A stretch of DNA of 64,000 bases, from NCBI GenBank assembly GCA_945643635.1, contig CALZFC010000081.1, positions 757,501-821,500 on the forward strand. The letters run 5' to 3'. This DNA is from Allodiplogaster sudhausi (lineage: Eukaryota > Nematoda > Chromadorea > Rhabditida > Diplogasteridae). Of the stretch, positions 32,701 through 44,655 are shown one piece after another. Under the pieces are notes generated by a model that had not been told where the DNA came from, did no database searches, and saw nothing but the letters and a program-made list of their open reading frames with translations. The position numbers and the translations under genes were made by a program. Position 1 is the first letter of the stretch. Every line of letters begins with the position of its first letter.

Positions 32701-35700
32701 GTGGCGCAGGGATGGGAAGTCGTGGAGTGTTGGAAGAGTTGGTGGGCGGCTTGTTGATAACCTGGTCCATCGCGGCCATTATCTTGTCGGCAGGCCCGCT
32801 CTTCTCGCCCATGTTCCTGCATATGAAAAGACGATAGAAATGTTGTCTTCTCGAATGAAATAAATAGAACTCTTCGCGCAAGAGTTACATCAATAGTCGC
32901 ATCAAAGGAAGATGAAGAGAGATGAAGTAGAAACACAAATGAAGGAAGAATAACTCGTAGAACATCAATATAAGTGAAAGTGGAGTTGGAGAGAGTAGAT
33001 ACAAGATATGTACAGGTTCATCTAGCTTCGCAGTCATCACAGGCCTTTGCCTAGTGACGCTGCGGGGCGGCCACAACTGGCGCGCCATCCGTTGAGCTGG
33101 TGAAGTGTTTCTTCTTCGCACTTCTCTCCGGCTGTCTCCTTCTTCCAGTCGACTTACTATGCGATTTCGGTGAAGGGGAAACTGCGGCCGGGGGAAGAAG
33201 AGACTGGAGAAGATGGCGAATTCCTGGTGCTGCCATCATCGGGAACACGACTATACACTTCCAAGGGGATGAGCAGGTTGGGAGGGCGAGTAACGACTCG
33301 TCCGCTGGACACCCTCAGAGTCACTTCTCGCTGGGACACAGACAAGACTCGTCCGTATTCCCAGTGACTCCTGGTCTGGTTGTCGTCCTTCAGCAAGACT
33401 ATCTCATCGATTCGAGGGGAAGAAATACGTGACGTCGCCCCTTGCTTCACATGACTCCTCGTTGCTGTGTCAGAAAGACGGATGAGATACTCGGTTCGCC
33501 ATATCTTCCTGAGACGTGCAGCGTGCGAGAGAGAGTCTGTGTATGCACATTCGATAGCATATCGATTCGCTGAAATCCCAATTGCCTGGAAGTCTGGATC
33601 GTCATTCTTGTCCTCCGCTTCATCCACTACCACTGAGGTCAAGTGGATGGATGGCCAGAGGAAATCAATTGGTCGGACTGTTACGATGGTGGTGGAGTTT
33701 GCATCCTTGAGTGCTACGAGAGGGCGAGTGTTCACTGTAGCTTCTGCTTCTGCCAGTAGAGTTGCGAGATCGTCTCGGGAGACGATTCGTCTGCCGATGG
33801 TTTTCTGAATAGCGAACTTGACACTGCCAATGAGCCTCTCGTAAGTCCTCCCTTCCAGGGAGAGAATGCAGTGGTGAATGACCACTTGAAGTTCTTGTCT
33901 GCTATTTCTTCATTCACAGCATCTGAGATCTGCTTTTTAATAGATTCTCAGCCAGGCGGAAGGTTGGAGCCTGGTCTGACAGTACTGTACGTGGTACTCC
34001 TCTCCGAGCACAGAAGCGTCTGAAAGCGTTCAGAAAGGTCCTTGCAGAGAGATCTGTGATGAGTTCAGTCTGAATGGCTCTCGTGCTGAGACAAGTGATA
34101 AGCAAGAAGTAGGCCTTCTCTCTCTCCTTCTCGCCCTTCACCGTGATCGGACCGGCGAAGTCGATTCCTATGTCAAGGAATGGGCGGACGAGTTGTACCC
34201 TTTCAGGAGGAAGAGGAGGAGAGTCCGGATAACGGAAGGCCTTCCCATGTGCCTTCTTGCAAGTCACACAACGGGATATCACTGATCGTGCACGAGCAAC
34301 TGCTTTCGGTATCCAATACCGTAATCTGAGCTGGTTTACAGTATGCTGGGCTCCGGAGTGCATCTGCTGCTTATGTACGTCTTCAATGACTAGTCGAATG
34401 AAATGTCTGGATTCTGGTGTGAATGGGAGAAAAACTGGAAATCTGGCAGAGTGGGGAAGATTCGCGTAATCAAGGCGCGCGTGTCCACATCTCCAGATCC
34501 CATGTTCGTCTTTGGAAGGTTTCAGTTGGCGATTGCCTGGTGAAAGTATGAGATGAATTGTGCTCTTCTGGTGGAGCTTCCAGAGACACAAGTCAGCTTC
34601 GTTCAGTTCTTCTCGGGAAGGAGGAACGACGACAGACTTCTCCAGTGTCTGCCTTTCGTCCCTTGGAATGCTGATTCTTCGCTTTAGCTGGCGGACGTAT
34701 CTGAGAGCGAGGGCCGTTGCTCGTCTCAGTCTCTTCCAAGTTTGGACACGTCCTGCGTTGACAACAGTGCTGAGAAGGTAGGGAAGGGCCGGGGGAGGCT
34801 GAACTTCCGCTACTGCCGCCACTACCTCACTGTCGTCTATGACATTCTCCTTGAATGTCTGCTGATTCTTCTGGACGATCTTCGGTACTTCTTCAGTCAG
34901 CCAGTCCGGTCCGTGCCACCAAATCGACTCTGAGTTGTCGATTGTTGCTCCTTCATTCGGACGGGTAGCCAAGTCAGCCGGGTTGTCCTCGGAAGCAACG
35001 TGGAGGACTCGGAGAACTGGCACATGAGAGTGTGTGGAAAGAAGAGTAATCGTCTTAGAGAGATTCTTGAGAGTCTCTGCAACTCTGTTCCTGACGTAGA
35101 CCGAACTGGCTTGTTTCTTGTTCATAAGCCATGACAGGGAGATCATACTGTCACTGAAAAGCACGAGATGACAACTGGGAGGGCGAGGGAGGTTCTGGAA
35201 TGCCTTGGCAGTGTACAGCAGCATCCTACTCGCCATGGTCATCGCGTTCGTCTCCGCTTTCGGGATTGTAGGAGCATCTTTCTCCTTCCGTGGCGCGATT
35301 GCTGATCGCGCAAGAAGAAGTCGGACCTCTCTTCCCGAACACCAGTAGACGCAGGCAGCCTGGGCCTGCTTAGAAGCATCCGCGAAGGCTGCCAAGTAGC
35401 CTATTCTTTGCATCTGAAGTGGGCGTGGGAGAGAGAACTCGAATCGTCGGATTCTCTCGGCCATTCTGAGGAACTCTCTCGTGATTTCCTCGGTCGCGCG
35501 GTCATCCCATTTCTGCTCATTCGCCCAAATCTTCTGAATGTAGATCTTCATGGGGAGCATCAGAGGACACAGGAAACCGCAGGGATCGTAACGAGAGGCC
35601 AGCTCGCTGAGAGCGTTCCTTCTCGTGACTTCTTGCTCGAGCTCCTTCTTCAATGACCCTGAGAGAAGAAGAGCGTCGTCTTCTTGACTCCATCTCTGGC

Positions 35701-38700
35701 CAAGCATCTTCTGTCGACCAAAGACTCCTCGGTCTTCTTCTGTAATGCTGAACTGGAATGCAACGTCGTCAGAGTAGAACTCGCGGACATTCATTCCAAT
35801 CGATGCGAAGAGCTGCTTGAGATAGTGGTAGATGTCCAGCTTATTCCAGTCGGTGGCGTCGAGGAAGATATTGTCGACGTAAGTGTTGTACTGTAGTTGA
35901 TTCAGTACGTGCTGCTGGAGTGCGCTCAGTCCATCCTTCCTCTGCTCCATTTCAACTAGAGTTCTGATTGAGGCGGCTAACAGATAAGGAGACTGGGTGG
36001 CACCGAAGGGAGCAGATGTGAAGCGGTAGATCTGCAAGTTGTCGATCGAGACTGGTTCAAGAGGGTTCTTCAGCCACATGAACCGGAAGAGGTCTCGCTG
36101 ATCTTCGTAGAGCCTCACTTGTAAGAATGCTGCTTCGATGTCTGCCATGATAAAGGTCCGCGCCGTGCGGATTCTCAGGAGAAGTGAAGGGATTTTCTCC
36201 ATCTGGGAGCGACCAGGAGGCATAACTGAGTTCAGCGACTTGCCACCGGACTCGCTCGCACTCGCATCGAAGACGATCCTTACTGGTTTCGATGGCTTGT
36301 CGGGGCGAAGGACTCCGTGGTGAGGAAGGTAGACTCTGAGTGGATTCTCGCACTTGCCGGGAGCGACTGGCTCAATCTGTCCACTAAGGAGGTGAGCCTT
36401 GATGACAGAGTCGTAATGCTCCAGCATTCCCTCCTTCTTCGCCTTCTTCGCCACTGCCTTCAAACGGACCCAAGCTAGAGTGTAGTTCTCGCTGATCTTG
36501 GGCGCGTCTTCTGTCAGAAAGTAGCGCGCGTACATTCTTCCATCTTCGATTCGCGCGTTCTTCTGGAAGAATGAGTCGACAGCTTGGTCCATCAGTTCTC
36601 GCTGTAGCCGTTCTGGTCTTGCGTCGTCTGCGCAAGTGGCGGTATCTACCTCGAAGTACTCAGCGACTTGCTCGCTGAGCTCATCCATCGTGGATGCGAT
36701 GTGGAGAACAGGAGTTGGCTCCCCATCTTCCGACTGGCGTGTCTGGCCAGCAATTATCCTTCCAAATTTGCTGTGTAGTAGCCGTAGTCCGCTCGGGAGG
36801 ACATCTGGAGGCTTCCCGAACTCCAAGATGTCGAGGCTAACGTCGGAACTGAGGACAGCATCAGGAGGGGAGATTGGCCCTCCTCCTTTTACCATTCGTT
36901 CTGCGAGGAGGAGCTTCTCCTTCCTGACGAATGCGAAGTCTTCGTGGCTGAGCTTGGTACTCTCTACAGCTGGCAAGGCTCGCGGGAAGACATGCGCTGG
37001 CACCGTCATGTAGTTGCCATCCGTCTTCTTCAGGGAGAGACTGACGATGTCGTACTTCGCCTTACCGCTTCCTTTGCCTCCAATTCCTTCGATAGACAGT
37101 GTCTTGCTGCCTACTGAGCGAAGACCGTGTCTCTTCACGAAATCTTCCGAGACGAGAGAGATGGTTGCGCCCGTGTCCAACATCACTCGAATCTGTCGCT
37201 CTTTTTTGTCCACTGCCAACGGGACAACTGCTGTCAGTAAGTTGCTCTTCTTGCTGTCTCCTGCTGAGATGAAGAGCGGGATGGAAGAGGAGACGACTGA
37301 GATCGACTCGCTCTTGAGGTCTTCGCGACCTTTCTTCTTCTCTTCGTGTTTCTCCGTCTGCACGAGATTCACCGGGCGTCTATGCCCGCCGGAGTCGTGA
37401 TTCCTCGATTGTCTGCAGAGAGCTTCGTGGTGGGGCTTCTTGCACCGTGTGCACAACTCCTTGCAGGTGGTAGCATTGTGGCCTCTCTGGAGGCATCTGA
37501 AGCAAAGTCCCTTGTCTCTTGCTACCTTCGTCCTCTCGTCGACGGTAGGAACCGTTCTGCATCCTCTCGACGACTTGTGCTTCTCGCAGAATACACAATC
37601 GTCGTTGTTCTCGCGCGCGTGCTGGGTCTTCTCTGCAGGTCGCGACTGAAGTGGTTGCTGCTGGTATAACTGGGAGTTGTTCCTTTGGAAGCGGTCGTGA
37701 TTCCTGAATGACGACTGAGGCTGCCGGCTCTGCTTGAAGTTGTCATGGCTCCTGGATGACGACTGTTGAGACCGGCTGTGTTGTGCATTCCTGGATGCAC
37801 TCAGAGAGTTCTTCATTGCGAGGGTGTACTCCTCGTTCTTTATGATTTCTGTCAACTTGGAGAGTAGGAGTCCGGTGGTGGAATTGGTCACAACTCCATT
37901 CATCTCGCTGTTCGAACTGCCACCGGATGATCTCGTCCTGCGTCTTGTGAGAGAACTTCTCAAGTATCTTCATCTGTAGATGAGCGTCCGTCTGAATCCT
38001 CTTGGTGACTCGGTTCAGCTTCCTGACGATCGCGTGAATCTTGCTGAGGACCTCGCTCTGCTCATCCAGTGATCGTGCTCCAGGCGGAATCGCTTCTAGC
38101 TCTGCATAAATAGTGGGGAGAGCCAGTTTGTTTACTCCATATCTGCGATCGACGAACCCGATGGCGTAGTGGTAGTCGTGACCACTGAGCGAAAGGCCGT
38201 CGAGTATGTTGAGCGCCTTTCCAGTGAGGGACATCTTCAAATACTGCATCTTGTCATGATTGGAGAGATCTTCTCTGCTGTCGATCGTCTCCTTGAAGTC
38301 AACCATAAAGGTCTCGTAGTCCTCTAAATCTCCGCTGAAGGTGCGGAGAGTGAGACGTGGTAGCTGTGGTCGGCGATCCTCTTGCCTATCTCTGATCCGT
38401 GAGAACAGATCTTCTTCTCTGGGAGTCGGTTGTCGGTGCTGCTCCTTTCTCGCTGCATTCTGTGCAGCTTCCAGTTGGCGATCTTCGCCTTGTTCGCCGG
38501 GTCGCTCGCTCCTTCGCTTCTGCAGTTGGAGCTGTTGTCGCTCGATCTGCCCTCTTCTCCACTCCAGATCATCTTCCGAGTCCTCTTGGAATCGGTGGCT
38601 GGGTGAGGCGTGTGCGTCTTGCAGTGTCCTCGTCGATCCTTGTGGAGTCCTTGGCAGATTCCTTCTCTCCTCTCTCGCTGGCGGTCGGCTGTCATGCTCT

Positions 38701-41700
38701 TGCCTGACAAAACTTGCTCTTCCACTGAGCGAGTATGGTACTCGGCTCTCCGTCCTCTCATTTGCTGAAGATCCCGCCTCTCCTGTGGGTGGGAATCGAT
38801 GTGCCGGAGATGGGGAGGGAGCCTGAGACCGTCTTAGTGTTCCCCACTCTTCTGCTGCTAAACGGTCGTCGATGAGTTGGAGGAGTCGAGTTGCTTCTGC
38901 CGTGGTATCTGCTCCGCCTTCCACAACTGTATTCCAGGAATGCACGGCACCGTGCACGCTCTCGAAGCCTTGCAGCTTCTTCTCCGCCGTGGCCTTTGAC
39001 TGCTTGCATGTGAAGTTCTTGGTGTGCTCGTGGTACTTGGTGTACAGTTGGCAGTACACCTCGATATCTTCGTCACATGCAGCAATCAAGTCTGTGAGCT
39101 GATTCCTGGATTGTTGCAGGCTGGCGGGTGACGACTCGAATAGTCTGTTCTCGACCTTCTCCTTCTTGGACTGCAAGCGGTCTCTTGATCGGTTGGCATT
39201 CATGTTGGACAGGTGAAGATCCTTGAGTCTCGTGTCGCACTTCCTCAAGAATGCCTTCTTCTCTGCCTCGGAGATGGTCGGCACTTTCCTTGCTGGAGGA
39301 GGGGGAAACTGAACAGAAGGATCTTTTTCGTCCTCTTCAGAGACGACTGGTTGCTGCTGTGGAGCAGGGAACAGTACAGAGGGGTCTTCCCCTCCGTCTC
39401 CTTCATGTGAAGAGGCGAAGTCATCGTCATCGTTATGAGAAGCAGCATCTACATTGTCGTCTTCATCGTCTCCGTCATTGCTGACTTCTCCTATCCTTGT
39501 CTTCTTCCTTCCTTGTCACGACTGACTCCTTGTCAGTCTCTCCTTGCCTTGCTGTAAGAGACGCTTCCTCTTCCCGGCTCGGTTGGACTAAGCCGCCGCG
39601 GTGCTCTTGCCCGCGGCGCGCAGCCCGTTCAGCACGTGCAGCTGCTGCTTCTCTGGGGTCTGGGAAGTTCGGAGGGGAATTCTCTTCAAGAATTCGTTTC
39701 TGAGTGCGTGGCTTGACCTTGGGTTTGGTCCGGGAAGGGTTGGGTTTCTTCTTTTTTCCTTCGTCATCATCGCTGCTCTCGATCGTGAGTGCGAGCACGA
39801 CGTGCGTATCCTCATCCTTGTCCAAGCTCTCGGGCTTATTCATCCGGCTCTCGGGCCTTGAAGACTTCAGGCTCTCGGGCCTGGACCTCAGGCTCTCGGG
39901 CCTGGACCTCAGGCTCTCGGGCCTTGTAGACTTCAGGCTCTCGGGCCTGGACCTCAGGCTCTCGGGCCTTGTAGACTTCAGGCTCTCGGGCCTGGACCTC
40001 AGGCTCTCGGGCCTTGTAGACTTCAGGCTCTCGGGCCTGGACCTCAGGCTCTCGGGCCTTGTAGACTTCAGGCTCTCGGGCCTGGACCTCAGGCTCTCGG
40101 GCCTTGTAGACTTCAGGCTCTCGGGCCTGGACCTCAGGCTCTCGGGCCTTTCCTTGTCCTGGAGTTCGCTTGCGTCGTCGATGTTGGTGTGGTGGGCCTG
40201 CTCGCCTGCCATGTTCAGGCCCGGGCGTCGATTGGGCCGACGCACCATGTGCGCGTTTCCGCCCTTGATCATCTTGTATTGATCGATAAAGGGCTTGACT
40301 CGCTGACTCGGTTGTTCCACTTCACAATGACATGTAGTTTAACTCGTCGAAGAACAAGAACAAGATTTATCGCTCGCCTGATTGGAGACTTGAGAAGGAA
40401 GAGACCGGCATGAGGGAATAATATGAGGATAAATAACACTAAAGGCAAATTAACATGACACGCAACATGAAATAAATAAGAAAGAAATGGAGGAGTAAAG
40501 AAGTGGACGAATTGAGATGACAAAACGAATCTTCTAGCTGCATGGAAACATATAAGAAAAGTCTGCATCTGAGTGAAAGGCAGAAATTTAAATACACCAT
40601 GGAGCGCAATTGCGCAGCAAAACACATAGTCATTCGCGTTGGAGCGAACAAGACTCTTGTATTTCTGCATTTCATGATAAATGACCACTCCGTTAGTTGT
40701 CTATTCTTATTTCTCCCTTCATCTTTCTTTTTATACGTAATGACAATTATCATTCTATTCTTTTCTCCAACCTTCCTCCTCCCTCATGCATTTTGCAACG
40801 TTCTTGTGTTTCGCATGACTGGGCCGCAAGTCGAAAAATCAAAAGATTCTGGTGCAGTTCCAACTGAGATTAAAATAGCTCTTCTGGGAAGGATACAATA
40901 AAATAGAGAAAATTATTTTCCTATAAGGGTCGTACATAATTGATAATATTGTTTGAAAAAATAAATGCATGTCCACTCCCCTAGTGATGCAGAAATAAAT
41001 TCATATAAAATTTTGCACGATTTTGAAACACACTAAAAGGAGAGTGTTACACCGCCGCAACAAGCAAACGATTTTCCACTCAGGACCACCAAATTCCATT
41101 TCACGGCCGATTTTTATTTTATGACCTTTGTGATGCTTTCTTTATTCCTTTATTTCAATTCAATCGAATCGCCTTTCACGACAGAAAACATCAGGTATTT
41201 CTTATTTAACGTTCATTTTTGTCATTTTTTGGCCAGTATGTATGGAAGGGGCAATGAAACCCCCACGTCCCATCGGTACCCTGGCCAGGCTGAGATGGAG
41301 GACTTGCTGAGGCGATCAGCCGGTGCAGCCAGATCAGCTGAGCGAGCACGCAGCATGCGTGAGTACAACATATCGCTATCAGCTATGAAGGATGAGCACA
41401 TTAATAGCATTCTACAACTTCAAGATGCTCACAATGCTGCCATTGATGGAATGCAACATCGCCATGAGGAGCAGCTGAAACAGAACAGAATACAGACATT
41501 CGAGCTAGAAAGCAGGCATAAAAGAGAAATTGCCCAGTTGACTCAAAAAATAAGCGAGGGAGATCGAATACTAGAAGCAGAAATGCGAAAGAATGATAAG
41601 CTACATCTGAAAGCCAAGAAGGATGAAAGAGTGGTCACCAATTTGCAAGGGCAACTCAGTGATGCACTGAGTCAGGTACGCAAAGCGAAACACTATCTGC

Positions 41701-43796
41701 GGGTTAATCGGTTTGAACAGACAAGGCAGAGAAAACGCCGCAAAATAAAGGCTCTGAAAAGATCTTCTGTGTTCACCGCCACGCAGCTTTTGGTTCAAAA
41801 CATTCGCGAGATGGCAAAACATGCAAGGAAGGAACAGCAGATTGATTTCTTCACAAGGGTTTGCCGCACAATCTGCAACTCCCTCGAAGTTCCCATCCTA
41901 AAGCCAAAGAAGCTAACACCAGAACAAGACAATGCAATCACGACCCAGTTTCTTACAATGAATAAGAGAAAACTTTTGAAGAAGAAATTGCGCAAGATTG
42001 ATCCAGATCTAGACATTTTCGCTCGGACAGAAACATGTGGCGTGCAACGAAAAGCTTTGATGCCGACTAACGCTTACTTCTCCAAAGTTCACGAAGAGAA
42101 GGTGAAAAAATGCACTCCGAGAACGGAAACAACAGGCATGGAAGAAGAGAAGTGTCCAAAGAAGAGAGGCCGGCCAAGTAGGCGGAAGTTGGCTGAGAGC
42201 GCCGCGCAAAATGACACCCGCTGGTTACCTATCTCAAAAGCATCATGCGAGCTGAAAGAGAGCATAAGCGTACTCTGTGAAAGGACTTCCACTTTTCAAT
42301 CACATACCACCCTACCAAATCATTCCAAGTCCAATGCATGTTCTACAAGGTGCATCTATTGCAATTGATGAAGCTCTAAGAGGAGAAGCAGTAAACCTTG
42401 ATCTGATTGCTGAGGGGTACGGTGAGCAGTGGCCGGGAAGTGAGAGAAAAGCTAAGGCGCTATTGAAGAAGACCAGGTCAGACATTCAGCTGGCAATCCG
42501 AAAACGGAGGATGGGCGAAGATCCTGTTCTTGAGGAAGAGATTAAAGAAAAATGCAAGTTTGCCAAAACGCTAGATGAATTTCTGCACCTCAAGGGAAAG
42601 TATGGCAGAAAGCTACACAACACTCTCTCACGGCTCGGCCTACTCGGGAACTTCTATCACGCAAAAACGGGCAACCAAGTTCGGATGATGCTCTCCGGCA
42701 ATATCCCAGACCAGCTTTGGGATGTGTTCGATGTCTCTCCTGATGAGTGGAAAACGCAATGGAAAACTATAATGAGCACACTAGGGAGAATCATGTCATT
42801 CACGGCTGCCCGTTTCTGGTCAGATGAAGAAATTGATCAATGCGAACAGCTAATTGACTACTTGCAAGTGCTAATGGCGAAATCTGAGCCTATGAGATCA
42901 GTCACTCCAAAAATGCACATACTATTCAATCACGTGATTCCATTCATGAGAAGATGGGGCACTTGGGGTAAGATGAGCGAGCAAGCCATCGAGGCTCTCC
43001 ACCCACAGATCAACGAATTGCGAGCTCGCTACGCATCAATGAGGGACAAGCGGGCAAGATATGAAAGGGTTTGCCAACAGTTGCTACTCAGAATGAAAAT
43101 GGTCGACAAGGAAGAATCGAACGAGGTTACGGACGAGTGAATCGAGTAATTGTAAATCTACTTGTCAATATCACCCCGGTTTTTACTAATTCTATTTTTT
43201 CAGCTATTACTTTTCTTGCTTAACTATTTCTAAACAAAATGAATAAAGCTATTTATTCGGTTTATATATTGTTTCGCATTAAAAACACATAGCGGGTCAG
43301 AAATATCACAGGAGCTAGCAAAACAAATGGCCAAAAAGAAAAAAAAACAATACACATTCTCTTAATATAAGCGAACCCAGGGGTGCTCTTCCTTGACATA
43401 GCTCGGCACTCCAGAACTGCACCGTGCCAGCGAAAAACTGCAAGAATGATCGCTTCTCCAACATACCAAACGTTCAACAACAAGCAATAAAAACAGGAAT
43501 ACAATTCAAGAAGAAAGATTTCGAAACCACAAATTTCATTGTCCGAGTGTAATATAGTTGCAATTATTTAAATCCTCGCAACAAGTTGCACTTCCCGCAC
43601 CACACACTATATATGGCAAATTTTGGACAGGTGTGACCCCTGTGTGGAGGAAAATCGAAGCTAGTCAGGGTCTTAATGAAGAATTTGCAATTGAAAAGCA
43701 CGTTCTTCAGATAGCTTTAGCTCATATAAGAGAAAGAATGAGTAAAAGAAAAGCACAGACGAGGAGAAAAGGAAGAGAAAGAAGGGATGGGAGGGT

Positions 43797-43863
<67 letters not shown>

Positions 43864-44343
43864 ACATTAACAGCGAGATAATGAGGAATCGGCGAAGAAT
43901 ACATGATGGTGATGTGCAGTAGGTAGAGAAGTAAGACAAAAGAAAAACAAAATGGTAGAATAAAACGAGAGATGATAGGGAGAGGATAGCCACCATACTA
44001 TTAAGCTAGAGGTGATGGGATAACAAGGGAAGATAGAGAGATATTTTCTAGAAAGGGAATCACTATTTTTTTTGGAAGCCATAGGAATAGGCTGAGAGCA
44101 GCGACAAAGAAGGAAGAATAATTGTGTGGTTAAAAAAAGCCGCTTACTTTGTGAGAAAAATGAAACTGAACACCGTTCCGAATAGCATTCGGAGAAGTTG
44201 AAGGATTAGGCTTATATAAACAATGGAGTGGAAGCCTAGCCATTTCAAACACTGAACCCGTCTCAGAAGAGATTAACTACTAAAAAAAAGGCAAGCATCA
44301 ACTAAAAAAATTCATAGCTAGTTGATACTCTGTTAAAACCGTG

Positions 44344-44390
<47 letters not shown>

Positions 44391-44586
44391 ACTCTCTCCC
44401 TCCTTACAATTACAGCCGTTCACATCGCTCCTCTCACATGCTGTATCTCTCTCTGCTTGCCGTGAGTGATGTTATCGTGGCGGCTGCATACATTCCTCTG
44501 ATGAGTCTGAATCTCCTCGCTGACCGATTCCAGTCACCCGTTCTTCTCAAGGCCTGGTGAGAGTTCTTCTGAAGGATTGCAGCGAG

Positions 44587-44655
<69 letters not shown>

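Larger units (their letters stand above)
31030..40650 (-). mobile_element. BEL/Pao LTR retrotransposon, complete length, frames disrupted
   Basis: Flanked by LTRs that begin TG and end CA, and by the 5-bp target duplication AGACT (31025-31029 and 40651-40655). The element is read on the minus strand, so its 5' LTR is at 40248-40650 and its 3' LTR at 31030-31909. Order: primer-binding site, gag with repeats, protease, reverse transcriptase, RNase H, integrase, then a spliced accessory frame. LTRs differ by about two substitutions in 400 bp plus one 477-bp indel, so insertion was recent. Yet four frame breaks interrupt gag-pol (about 39500, 37880, 33930 and 33860). Some fall in or near short homopolymers, so assembly error is as possible as decay. 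The whole element sits in the TM1-TM2 intron of the GPCR gene, in opposite orientation to it. Confidence 0.93.
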
